From positions 186,001 through 250,000 of the forward strand of contig NZ_JBHTFQ010000002.1 of assembly GCF_042666235.1 (NCBI RefSeq): 64,000 nt of DNA, given 5' to 3'. Shown here one piece after another: positions 42,538-50,935 of this stretch. The DNA comes from Halodurantibacterium daqingensis. Its GTDB lineage: Bacteria; Pseudomonadota; Alphaproteobacteria; Rhodobacterales; Rhodobacteraceae. The notes under the pieces are model-generated. The model worked only from the letters and a program-made list of their open reading frames with translations, ran no database searches and had not been told where the DNA came from. Every line of letters begins with the position of its first letter. Positions within the stretch are counted from its first letter, which is position 1. Both the position numbers and the translations under genes were made by a program.

Positions 42538-44204
42538 CCAATGAACGACTGATTTATCTGCCCCTGGGCGGGGCGGGCGAGATCGGGATGAACTGCTATG
42601 TCTACGGCTATGGGCGGCCTGGCAAGGAACGCCTGATCGTCGTGGATCTTGGCGTGACCTTCCCCGACATGGAAACGACGCCGGGCGTGGACCTGATCCT
42701 GCCCGACGTGACCTGGCTGGCCGAACGCGCAGACCGGATCGAGGCGATCTTCATCACCCATGCCCATGAAGACCATGTGGGCGCCCTTGGGCACCTGTGG
42801 CCCCGCCTGCGCGCGCCCATCCATACGCGTCGCTTCACGGGCCGTATCGCCAGCCTCAAGTTCGAGGAACACGGCCATCCGCGCGACGTGATCAACATTG
42901 TCGGCGCGCGCCCCGACACGGTCGAGGCGGGGCCCTTCAAGGTGCAGTTCGTGCCGGTCAGCCATTCGATCCCCGAAAGCTCGGCGCTGATCATCGATAC
43001 GCCGGCGGGCCGCATTTTCCACTCGGGCGATTTCAAGCTCGACCACAACCCCGTCGTGGGCGAGCCGTTCAATCCTGAAGAAGCCGCACGCATCGGGGCC
43101 GAAGGGGTCAAGGTTCTGCTGTGCGATTCCACCAACGTCTTTTCGCTGCATCCCGGCCGTTCGGAATCCTCGCTGCCCGAGGCGTTGACCGAACTCGTCG
43201 CGGGCGCGCGGGGCATGGTGGTGGCCACGACCTTCGCCTCGAACGTGGCGCGGTTGCAGACGCTTGCGGATGCGGCGGTGGCCAATGGCCGCTCGGTCTG
43301 TCTGCTGGGCCGGGCGATGAAGCGGATGGTGACGGCGGCGGTCGAAACCGGGGTGCTGACGAACTTCCCCTCAACCGTTTCCCCTGAAGAGGCGGCGCAG
43401 ATCCCGCGCGAGAACCTGATGCTGATCGTGACCGGCAGCCAGGGCGAACGCCGGGCCGCTTCGGCGCAGCTCAGCCGCGGCAAGTATCTGGGTCTGTCGC
43501 TGAAAGAGGGCGATCTGTTCCTGTTTTCCTCCAAGACCATTCCGGGCAACGAATCCGGTGTGATCCGGATCATGAACGCCTTTTCCGAAATGGGCGTGGA
43601 TGTCGTCGATGACACGGGCGGCAAGTATCACGTGTCGGGCCATGCCAACCGCCCGGATCTTGAGCGGATTCACGAACTGATCCGCCCGCAGATCCTTCTG
43701 CCGATGCACGGCGAGCATCGCCATCTGCGCGAACATGTCAAACTGGCGATGACGCGCGGAATCACGTCGCAGATCGTCAGCAACGGCATGATGGTGGATC
43801 TGACCGGCGACGCCCCCAAGGTGGTCGAGCATATCGAAACCGGGCGGATCTATCTTGACGGCTCGGTCCAGGTGGGCGCGCTGGACGGGGTGATCCGCGA
43901 TCGGCTGCGCCTGGCGATGAATGGCCATGTGATGATCACGCTGATTGTCGATGAAGACGACGAGATCCTGGGCGAGCCCTGGGCCGAAACGCTGGGCCTT
44001 GCCGAGACCGGCCGCACCGGCGCGCCCCTGACCGAGACGCTGGAAACCGAGCTGAACAGCTTCCTCGTCCGGGCCGATGACCGGGTGATCGCCGATGACG
44101 ACAAGCTTGACGATGCGATCCGTCGGATCGTGCGCCAGGTCTGCATGGAGGAGATCGGCAAGAAACCCGAGGTTTCGGTGGTCGTCAGCCGCCTGATGGA
44201 CTAG
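42534..44204 (+). CDS. rnj: Ribonuclease J
   Basis: A 556-aa metallo-beta-lactamase/beta-CASP nuclease with 5'-to-3' exonuclease and endonuclease activity on RNA. Zinc ligands are in ITHAHEDHVGALGHL (about 73-87), the later VSHSIPES and the HSGDFKLDH motif (about 163-171). The beta-CASP part includes GSQGERRAASAQLSRGKY and ends with HVSGHANRPDLERIHELI and LPMHGEHRHL. It is coupled to coaX. It ends a run of co-directional genes that begins at nuoA. Confidence 0.95.
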   Translation: MTNERLIYLPLGGAGEIGMNCYVYGYGRPGKERLIVVDLGVTFPDMETTPGVDLILPDVTWLAERADRIEAIFITHAHEDHVGALGHLWPRLRAPIHTRRFTGRIASLKFEEHGHPRDVINIVGARPDTVEAGPFKVQFVPVSHSIPESSALIIDTPAGRIFHSGDFKLDHNPVVGEPFNPEEAARIGAEGVKVLLCDSTNVFSLHPGRSESSLPEALTELVAGARGMVVATTFASNVARLQTLADAAVANGRSVCLLGRAMKRMVTAAVETGVLTNFPSTVSPEEAAQIPRENLMLIVTGSQGERRAASAQLSRGKYLGLSLKEGDLFLFSSKTIPGNESGVIRIMNAFSEMGVDVVDDTGGKYHVSGHANRPDLERIHELIRPQILLPMHGEHRHLREHVKLAMTRGITSQIVSNGMMVDLTGDAPKVVEHIETGRIYLDGSVQVGALDGVIRDRLRLAMNGHVMITLIVDEDDEILGEPWAETLGLAETGRTGAPLTETLETELNSFLVRADDRVIADDDKLDDAIRRIVRQVCMEEIGKKPEVSVVVSRLMD

Positions 44205-44210
44205 CCCGAT

Positions 44211-44247
44211 GCGCGCCCGGTGGTGGCCGGTTGCCACCCCGGCGCGC
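44211..44247 (+). terminator. Compound hairpin after rnj
   Basis: An outer seven-pair stem GCGCGCC/GGCGCGC (44211-44217 with 44241-44247) and an inner six-pair stem GGTGGC/GCCACC (44222-44227 with 44233-44238) are separated by a small internal loop. It starts six bases after the rnj stop. No T-run follows. Confidence 0.45.
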
Positions 44248-44577
44248 CGCCATCCGGGGCCGAGCAGGGCCGTGCCGCGGCGCAAGGCTGCGGCAAGCCG
44301 ATGGTCCCGGGCCGCGGGGCAGTGGTTCTGACACAGACCGAGCTGCGCTGGCATGTATCCGGCGCATCACGGCCGCATCTGGGGGTGGAGGACGGATGGC
44401 GAGGCAGGCCCGAGGCGCTCGGTCGCCCCTCACATTCGCGCGCCCGGCGCGCACGCGGAGGCCGGGGTGGGCGCTTGTCTGGCATCCCGAGCCCACCTCC
44501 GGCGACCGCGCGATGTCACATCATCGTAACAGGCACTGATCGATGTTCTGTGGCCGCGCGGCCGAGGCCTGGGGAAA

Positions 44578-44596
44578 GGCCGGGAAAACCCCGGCC
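44578..44596 (-). terminator. Terminator-like hairpin after the DEAD-box helicase gene
   Basis: GGCCGGG (44578-44584) pairs with CCCGGCC (44590-44596) around a short A-rich loop (T-rich in the transcript), four bases beyond the helicase stop on the minus strand. The tail on that strand begins TTTCCCC, a weak T-run. Confidence 0.5.
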
Positions 44597-44600
44597 GCTC

Positions 44601-46118
44601 TCACTCGCCGTCAGCCTCGGCGCCCGTCTCGGGGGCCGCTTCGGTATCGCTGGCCGGACGGCTGCGGGCCAGGCTGCGCAGGATGAAGTCCGGCACATGG
44701 CTGCCCATGCCCACCACCACAGGGTCGCGGCGGTCGCTGCGGCCGGACCGGCTGCGGTCTTCGCGCGGAGCACGTTCGGGCGCGCGGTCATGCGGACGAT
44801 CCGTGCTGCGTTCGGCCGGACGTGCGGCGTCCTGCTCCGGGGCGCGTTCGGCCACGACCTCGGCGCCCTCACGCGGGGCGCCGCGGGGGGTGTTGCGGCT
44901 TGTGCTGCGGCTGCGGCTTGTGCGGCGCGGCGCGCTTTCCTCGGCGGTCTCGGCTTCGGGACGGACCTGCGGCAGCGGGTTCTCGCCGCGCGGGATCGGC
45001 TGTTTCACCAGGCTTTCCACATTGGCCAGGTATTTCTCGTCCGAGGGCGTGGCAAGCGTGAAGGCCTTGCCCTTGCGCCCGGCGCGCCCGGTGCGGCCGA
45101 TGCGGTGCACATAATCCTCGGGGTGGCTGGGCACGTCGAAGTTGAACACATGGCTGACGGCCGGAATGTCCAGCCCGCGCGCCGCCACGTCCGAGGCGAC
45201 CAGAAGGTGCAACGACCCGTCACGAAAGGCATCAAGCGTGCGGCTGCGCTGCGACTGGTCAAGATCGCCATGAATCGGTGCGGCATTGAACCCGTGCTGC
45301 TTGAGCGACTTGGCCACCACATCCACATCCATCTTGCGGTTGCAGAAGATGATCGCGTTGGTGCAGGCTTCGCCCTCGGCCTCGATCAGCGCGCGCAGCA
45401 CTGCGCGCTTTTCGGCAAAGCTGCGATCCTTGCGCGAGGGTTTCACCTCGATCAGGCGCTGTTCGATATTCTCGCTGGTCGTGGCCTGGCGCGCGACCTC
45501 GATCCGCGCGGGGGCGGTGAGGAAGGTGTTGGTGATCCGCTCGATCTCGGGCGCCATGGTGGCGCTGAAGAACAGCGTCTGGCGGGTGAAGGGGGTCAGC
45601 TGGAAGATCCGTTCGATATCCGGGATGAACCCCATGTCGAGCATCCGGTCGGCCTCGTCCACGACCATCACCTGCACGCCGGTCAGAAGCAGCTTGCCAC
45701 GTTCGAAATGGTCCAGCAGCCGGCCCGGCGTGGCGATCAGCACATCGACGCCGCGGTCGATCAGCTTGTCCTGTTCGCCAAAGCTGACGCCGCCGATCAG
45801 CAGCGCCTTGGTCAGCTTGGTATGCTTGGCATAGATGTCGAAGTTTTCGGCGACCTGGGCCGCCAGTTCGCGTGTCGGCGCCAGCACCAGGCTGCGCGGC
45901 ATGCGCGCCCGCGCACGGCCCTTCGCCAGCATCGTGATAAGCGGCAGCGTGAAGCTTGCCGTCTTGCCGGTGCCGGTCTGGGCGATGCCCAGCACGTCGC
46001 GGCCTTCCAGCGCGTGGGGAATGGCCTGTGCCTGGATCGGCGTCGGAGTTTCGTAGCCGGCTTCGGCAATCGCCTGAAGGACCTTCGGGTCCAATGCGAG
46101 ATCGGTAAATTTGGTCAT
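44601..46118 (-). CDS. DEAD-box RNA helicase (RhlE-like)
   Basis: A 505-aa ATP-dependent RNA helicase. All motifs are present: Q motif with TPIQAQAIP (about 26-34), motif I AQTGTGKTASF (about 46-56), Ia PTRELA, motif II VDEADRMLDMGF, motif III FFSATM, motif V ARGLDIP, and motif VI HRIGRTGRAGR. The last 115 residues are low-complexity and Arg/Ser/Pro/Glu-rich (RSRSTSRNTPRGAPR), a probable RNA-binding tail as in RhlE and cold-shock helicases. The ATG 46118 has a 128-base upstream gap to glpK, room for its own promoter. Confidence 0.92.
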   Translation of the reverse strand: MTKFTDLALDPKVLQAIAEAGYETPTPIQAQAIPHALEGRDVLGIAQTGTGKTASFTLPLITMLAKGRARARMPRSLVLAPTRELAAQVAENFDIYAKHTKLTKALLIGGVSFGEQDKLIDRGVDVLIATPGRLLDHFERGKLLLTGVQVMVVDEADRMLDMGFIPDIERIFQLTPFTRQTLFFSATMAPEIERITNTFLTAPARIEVARQATTSENIEQRLIEVKPSRKDRSFAEKRAVLRALIEAEGEACTNAIIFCNRKMDVDVVAKSLKQHGFNAAPIHGDLDQSQRSRTLDAFRDGSLHLLVASDVAARGLDIPAVSHVFNFDVPSHPEDYVHRIGRTGRAGRKGKAFTLATPSDEKYLANVESLVKQPIPRGENPLPQVRPEAETAEESAPRRTSRSRSTSRNTPRGAPREGAEVVAERAPEQDAARPAERSTDRPHDRAPERAPREDRSRSGRSDRRDPVVVGMGSHVPDFILRSLARSRPASDTEAAPETGAEADGE

Positions 46119-46246
46119 AAGCGTCCAGTTTGTTACGGCATCGGGCCGTAAGGTTGAGGGACGCGGGTTTCCGGGGCGCCCCGACGGGATTAGGCCGCGA
46201 GAGCGGATGCAGAGCGACTAGCGGAAAACGGCTCAAAGGTCAATGT

Positions 46247-47737
46247 TCAAGGCGTCTGGTGCAGCGTCCGGCGCACCGCGTCCTTCCACCCTGCATATTT
46301 CGCATCCCGGATCTCGGGCGCCATCTGCGGGGTGAACTGGCGATCCAGCGCCCAGGCGCGGGCAAAGCCCTCCTTGTCGGGGTAGATGCCGGCGCGCATG
46401 CCCGCCAGCCAGGCAGCCCCGAGCGCCGTCGTTTCCCGCAGTTGCGGCCGGTCCACGGGTGCCCCCAGAATGTCGGCCAGGAACTGCATCGTCCAGTCGC
46501 TGGCCGACATGCCGCCATCGACCCGCAGCGTCGCGACGGTCAGCCCCTCCATGTCGGCGGCCATCGCCTCCATCAGGTCGCGGGTCTGGTAGCCCACGCT
46601 TTCCAGCGCCGCCCGCGCAAGTTCCGCCGGACCGGTCGCGCGGGTCAGCCCGTAGATGGCGCCGCGCGCCTCGGCATCCCAATAGGGGGCGCCAAGACCG
46701 GTGAAGGCGGGAACCAGATAGACGGCCTGATGCGGATCGGCCTGTTCCGCAAGGGGCTGGGTCTCGGCCGCGTCGCGGATCATCCGCAGCCCGTCGCGCA
46801 GCCACTGCACCACGGCCCCGGCAATGAAGATCGACCCTTCGAGCGCATAGCAGGGCGTGCCGTCAAGCTGATAGGCGATGGTGCTGAGCAACCGGTTTCG
46901 GCTGGTCAGGTGCTGCGTGCCGGTGTTCACCAGCGCAAAGCAGCCGGTGCCATAGGTGGATTTCACCATGCCCGGCTGGAAACAGGCCTGACCCAGCGTC
47001 GCCGCCTGCTGATCGCCCGCCACGCCGAAGATCGGGATCTCGCGGCCGAACAGGTCGGCGCGGGTCAGGCCGAAATCGCTGGCGCAGTCGCGCACCTCGG
47101 GCAGGATCGCGGTGGGAATGTCGAAGAGGGCGCAGATCTCTTCATCCCAGCGGCCCTCGGCAATGTTGTAAAGCATGGTGCGGGCGGCATTGGTGGCATC
47201 GGTCACATGCGCCCGCCCCCCTGTCAGCCGCCAGATCAGAAAACTGTCCACGGTGCCGAAGGCAAGCCTTCCGGCGCGGGCCCGGTCGCGCGCGCCGTCG
47301 ATATTGTCCAGAAGCCAGGCCAGCTTGGTGGCCGAAAAGTAGGGGTCGATGATCAGCCCGGTCCGGGCGCTGATCATCGGTTCATGTCCGGCTTCGCGCA
47401 GGCTGGCGCAGGTGGCGGCGGTGCGACGGTCCTGCCAGACGATCGCATTGTGCAGCGGCTGGCCGGTGTCGCGGTCCCACAGCAGCACGGTTTCGCGCTG
47501 GTTGGTAATGCCGATGGCCAGAATATCGTCCCCACGCAGCCCCGCGCGTTCCATCACCGCACGACAGGTCGCCGCGGTCGAGGACCAGATGTCGGAGGGG
47601 TCATGTTCCACCCAGCCCGAGCGCGGGAAATGCTGCGGGAACTCTTCCTGTGCGACGGCCTGGATCTGCATCCGGTCATCGAACAGGATGGCCCGGGTCG
47701 AGGTCGTGCCTTGGTCGATGGCAAGAATGCTGCCCAT
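46247..47737 (-). CDS. glpK: Glycerol kinase
   Basis: A 496-aa FGGY-family kinase that phosphorylates glycerol to sn-glycerol 3-phosphate. The N-terminal phosphate loop is LAIDQGTTSTRAILFD (about 5-20). Glycerol contacts include WVEHDPSDIW (about 42-51) and the later VDGGMSASDWTMQFLAD (about 404-420). The FGGY C-terminal signature GAAWLAGMRAGIY is present. GGAGGAA precedes the ATG. It lies 48 bases downstream of glpD on the same strand, forming a glycerol-use operon. No glycerol facilitator is in the window. Confidence 0.96.
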   Translation of the reverse strand: MGSILAIDQGTTSTRAILFDDRMQIQAVAQEEFPQHFPRSGWVEHDPSDIWSSTAATCRAVMERAGLRGDDILAIGITNQRETVLLWDRDTGQPLHNAIVWQDRRTAATCASLREAGHEPMISARTGLIIDPYFSATKLAWLLDNIDGARDRARAGRLAFGTVDSFLIWRLTGGRAHVTDATNAARTMLYNIAEGRWDEEICALFDIPTAILPEVRDCASDFGLTRADLFGREIPIFGVAGDQQAATLGQACFQPGMVKSTYGTGCFALVNTGTQHLTSRNRLLSTIAYQLDGTPCYALEGSIFIAGAVVQWLRDGLRMIRDAAETQPLAEQADPHQAVYLVPAFTGLGAPYWDAEARGAIYGLTRATGPAELARAALESVGYQTRDLMEAMAADMEGLTVATLRVDGGMSASDWTMQFLADILGAPVDRPQLRETTALGAAWLAGMRAGIYPDKEGFARAWALDRQFTPQMAPEIRDAKYAGWKDAVRRTLHQTP

Positions 47738-47785
47738 GCGTTTCCTCCCTTTTTCCGGTGAAGCTTGGCTGAACGGTGTCCGGCG

Positions 47786-49330
47786 TCAAGTCCGGGCGCG
47801 GGCCGCCGGGGGCTGATCCTGGGGCGGCGCCGGTTGTGCGCGCGCCGCTTTCATCCAGGCATCGATCGCGGCGACCTGATCCGGTTGCAGGCGCAGGCCC
47901 AGCTTGCTGCGCCGCCAGATCACATCCTCGGCGGTCATGGCCCATTCCTTCTGCATCAGCCAGTGCAGTTCGCGTTCGGTCAGCGTTGCGCCAAAGTCGT
48001 GCCCCAGGTCGGCGGCGTCCTGCGCGCCCTCAAGAAGGCGCTGCGCCTCGGTGCCATAGGCCCGCGCCAGCCGCCGCGCCCAGGCGGGCGTCAGGAAGGG
48101 ATGGTCCGCCTTCAGCGCCGCGACCAGATCATCGAATCCATCCACGGGAAAATCGCCGCCGGGCAGGGGGTGATGGGCGGTCCAGTCGCCGCTGATCCCC
48201 GGAAAATGCGGTTTGAGCCGGTGCAGCGCCGCCTCGGCCAGCCTGCGGTAGGTGGTGATCTTGCCGCCGAACACGTTCAGCAGTGGCGCCCCGGAGGTGT
48301 CGAGCGAGAGGACATAATCCCGGGTGGCGGCCGTCGCGGTCCTGGCGCCGTCGTCGTAAAGCGGGCGCACGCCGGAATAGGTCCACACGATATCCTCGCG
48401 CGTGACGGGGCGGGCAAAATACGCGCTGGCAAAACGGCAGAGATAGTCCTGTTCCTCGGGGCTGCAGCTGGCTGCCGCCGGATCGCCTTCGTGATCGGCA
48501 TCGGTGGTGCCGATCAGGGTAAAGTCGCCCTCGTAGGGGATGGCAAAGATGATCCGTCCGTCGGCCCCCTGGAAGAAATAGCAGCGGTCATGGTCAAACA
48601 GGCGCCGCGTCACGATATGGCTGCCGCGCACCAGCCGCACCCTCTCCGTCGAATTGATGCGCAGCGCGCCGCGGATAACCTCGCCCACCCAGGGGCCCGC
48701 GGCATTGACCAGAGCGCGGGCGGAAAAGCTGCGGCGCCCGTCGGGGCCTTCTACGATCACCTGCCACAGCCCGTCTGCGCGCGTTGCGCTGACCACCTTG
48801 CTGCGGGTCAGGATCCGGGCGCCGCGCGCGGCCGCGTCCCGCGCATTCAGCACGACAAGCCGCGAATCCTCGACCCAGCAATCCGAGTATTCGAAGGCCC
48901 GGGCGAAACCGGGACGCAACGGCGCGCCGGCCGGATCGCGGCGCAGATCCAGCGTGCGCGTGCCCGGCAGGATCTTGCGGCCGCCCAGATGGTCGTACAG
49001 AAACAGCCCCAGCCGCAGCAGCCACGCGGGCCGCATGCCCCGGTTGTGGGGCAGCACGAAGCGCATGGGCCAGCTGATATGCGGCATGTTGCGCAGCAGC
49101 ACCTCGCGTTCGATCAGCGCCTCGCGCACCAGGCGAAACTCGTAATACTCCAGATAGCGCAGCCCACCGTGAAACAGCTTGGTCGAGGCCGATGAGGTGG
49201 CCGAGGCAAGATCGTTCATCTCGGCCAGCGCCACGCCGAGCCCCCGGCCCGCCGCATCGCGTGCGATACCACATCCGTTGATCCCGCCGCCGATCACGAA
49301 CAGGTCAAGAACCTCGTCAGCCCGTGTCAC
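47786..49330 (-). CDS. glpD: Glycerol-3-phosphate dehydrogenase (aerobic, FAD)
   Basis: A 514-aa membrane-associated flavoenzyme that oxidises glycerol 3-phosphate to dihydroxyacetone phosphate and reduces quinone. The FAD-binding motif DLFVIGGGINGCGIARDAAG is at about residues 7-26, with SSASTKLFHGGLRYLE (family signature) near 46-61. The C-terminal domain includes GGKITTYRRLAEAAL. GTG 49330 was chosen because GAGGGGG lies six bases upstream. An in-frame ATG at 49360 has no ribosome-binding sequence. Confidence 0.94.
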   Translation of the reverse strand: MTRADEVLDLFVIGGGINGCGIARDAAGRGLGVALAEMNDLASATSSASTKLFHGGLRYLEYYEFRLVREALIEREVLLRNMPHISWPMRFVLPHNRGMRPAWLLRLGLFLYDHLGGRKILPGTRTLDLRRDPAGAPLRPGFARAFEYSDCWVEDSRLVVLNARDAAARGARILTRSKVVSATRADGLWQVIVEGPDGRRSFSARALVNAAGPWVGEVIRGALRINSTERVRLVRGSHIVTRRLFDHDRCYFFQGADGRIIFAIPYEGDFTLIGTTDADHEGDPAAASCSPEEQDYLCRFASAYFARPVTREDIVWTYSGVRPLYDDGARTATAATRDYVLSLDTSGAPLLNVFGGKITTYRRLAEAALHRLKPHFPGISGDWTAHHPLPGGDFPVDGFDDLVAALKADHPFLTPAWARRLARAYGTEAQRLLEGAQDAADLGHDFGATLTERELHWLMQKEWAMTAEDVIWRRSKLGLRLQPDQVAAIDAWMKAARAQPAPPQDQPPAARART

Positions 49331-49368
49331 ATCTGCCCCCTCAGGTCTTTGCGAAAACATAGGCGCGA

Positions 49369-49390
49369 ATGTTCGTTTTGTAAATGTTTC
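49369..49390 (-). promoter_or_regulatory. Possible GlpR-like operator before glpD
   Basis: On the plus strand ATGTTCG (49369-49375) and ATGTTTC (49384-49390) are spaced 15 bases start to start, 39-60 bases upstream of the glpD start. ATGTTCG is the half-site of E. coli GlpR operators. A DeoR-family regulator could bind, but no glpR gene is in the window and the second half-site is imperfect. Confidence 0.25.
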
Positions 49391-49824
49391 CGTTCGGTCG
49401 CGTGCGCCTTTCCACAACGGGCACGCGGCGAGGAGCCTACGGGACGCAGGTAACAGCACGGCAACCGCCGCCCATCTGACTGCCGGATCAGACGCGGCCG
49501 GAAGGCGGCAGGCCGTGCAGGCGGATGATCCGGCCGAAGGCCGGGGGATGGCAAGGCCATCTCGTCGCCTCGCCGTGCCGGGAAGTGCAGCTGGGCTCTC
49601 CGCGGCCGCGGGACGGACCGCGCGGGCACAGGTTCAGGCCGGGGCCGGGCCTCGGGCGGTGTGGGGGTTCGCGGATGTCTGCGCCGCTGGGCGATGGCCT
49701 CTTGCGCGGCCCGGCGCGCAGCCGGGGCGCATGGCTGCCCCGGCGTCAGGATCCTGCCCTGCCGAGACGCGCTTCAGGGGCTGCGTCTGCGCAAGCTGCG
49801 CCCGGCTGGCATTGGCAGGGGACG

Positions 49825-49846
49825 GCCCCGGCGCCACGACCGGGGC
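49825..49846 (-). terminator. Hairpin after the TRAP operon
   Basis: GCCCCGG (49825-49831) and CCGGGGC (49840-49846) pair perfectly with an eight-base loop, eight bases beyond the dctP stop. No T-run follows on the minus strand. Confidence 0.45.
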
Positions 49847-49854
49847 AGACCAGG

Positions 49855-50916
49855 TCAACGACCGGCAAGCAGCGGCTCGAGCATCTCGGCCGAGTAATCC
49901 TGCGCCAACGCCAGATAGGCATCATAGCTTTCGCGGACCCGCGCCACATCGGGATGTTCGGCGGCAAGATCGTCCTGAACCTCGGCCCAGGCGCTGCGCA
50001 TCGCCTCGATCACATCTTCCGGGAAGCGCAGGAACTCGACTCCTTCGGATTTCAGCGCAGCCATCGCAACCGCGTTGTGATAGTCGAAATGCGCGACTGT
50101 CTCGTAGCTTGCGGCCTGGGCGGCGGCTTCGCAGATCGCCTGCAGATCGCGGGGAAGTTCGTCCCAGGCCGACTGGTTGAACACGATCGACAGAGCCGCC
50201 GCCGGTTCGTTGAAAGCCGGCGTGTAGCACAGGCTGGTGATGCGCTGCAGCCCGAAGGCCTGATCCAGCAGCGGCCCCACCCATTCGGCGGCGTCGATCG
50301 CCCCCGATTGCAGCGACTGGAAGATCTCGGTCGCGGGCATCAGCACCGCGTTGACCCCCATCTTGCGGAACACCTCGCCGCCAAGCCCGGCGATGCGCAT
50401 GTTCAGCCCCTGCAGATCCGCGACGCTGTCGATCCGGCGCTTGAACCAGCCCCCCGACTGGGTGTTGGAATTGCCGGAATAAAGCGCCTTCAACCCGCGC
50501 TGGGCATAGATGTCGTCGTAAAGCTCCTGCCCGCCGCCGTGGCGCAGCCAGGCCTGATGTTCGTAGGAGGTCATGCCGAAGGGCACACCGGTGAACCAGT
50601 GCAGCGCCGGGTTCTTGCCAGCCGCGTAATAGGACGGGGTGTGGCCGACGGGCACATTGCCCTGCTGCACCGCATCCTCGACCGCGAAGGGTGGCACAAG
50701 CTCGCCCGCGGAATAGACGGTAAAGGCCAGCCGCCCGTCCGACATCGCCTCGACCCGTTCGGCGAAGCTGACGACGTTGCCGCCGACGCCGGGCGCATTC
50801 TTGGGAAAGCTCGAGGGCAGGTTCCAGCGGATCGTACCCTGCGCCAGCGCCGGCGCGGCCAGGGTGGCAGCCGCGGACAGGCCAGCGCCGCTGGCAAGAA
50901 AGGTTCTGCGTTTCAT
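49855..50916 (-). CDS. TRAP transporter substrate-binding protein (TakP/DctP-like)
   Basis: A 353-aa periplasmic solute-binding protein. The N-terminus MKRRTFLASGAGLSAAATLA has two arginines and a hydrophobic stretch ending in ALAQ, a Tat-like or Sec signal. The fold markers include LQGLNMRIAGLGGEVFRKMG (about 169-188), with the Arg that binds carboxylates, ATEIFQSLQSGAIDAAEWVG and FNEPAAALSI. These resemble TakP, the 2-oxoacid-binding protein of Rhodobacter, so a 2-oxoacid or similar organic acid is the likely ligand. It is the last gene of the Q-M-P operon. Confidence 0.88.
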   Translation of the reverse strand: MKRRTFLASGAGLSAAATLAAPALAQGTIRWNLPSSFPKNAPGVGGNVVSFAERVEAMSDGRLAFTVYSAGELVPPFAVEDAVQQGNVPVGHTPSYYAAGKNPALHWFTGVPFGMTSYEHQAWLRHGGGQELYDDIYAQRGLKALYSGNSNTQSGGWFKRRIDSVADLQGLNMRIAGLGGEVFRKMGVNAVLMPATEIFQSLQSGAIDAAEWVGPLLDQAFGLQRITSLCYTPAFNEPAAALSIVFNQSAWDELPRDLQAICEAAAQAASYETVAHFDYHNAVAMAALKSEGVEFLRFPEDVIEAMRSAWAEVQDDLAAEHPDVARVRESYDAYLALAQDYSAEMLEPLLAGR

Positions 50917-50935
50917 TTCATCTCTCCCGAAGGGT

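Larger units (their letters stand above)
44205..44600. other. Gene-free interval between convergent rnj and the helicase gene
   Basis: These 396 bases hold no frame that I recognise as a protein. Seen in it are a compound hairpin after rnj (44211-44247), the helicase terminator hairpin (44578-44596) and, around 44520-44550, a short stretch of lower GC. The rest is GC-rich sequence without T-runs or clear promoters. Confidence 0.6.
49331..49854. other. Gene-free interval between glpD and the TRAP operon
   Basis: These 524 bases precede glpD and follow dctP, both on the minus strand. The glpD side (49331-49400) is relatively AT-rich and holds the repeated ATGTTCG-like motif, as expected of a promoter. 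The rest is very GC-rich, with hairpins at 49721-49744 (GCCGGGGC/GCCCCGGC, perfect eight pairs) and 49825-49846. No open frame here looks like a protein of known family. Confidence 0.6.

Noticed and set aside
44220..46151. A 643-residue plus-strand frame over the DEAD-box gene
   Set aside because: It is the complement of a complete helicase with all motifs; the frame has no recognisable domain.
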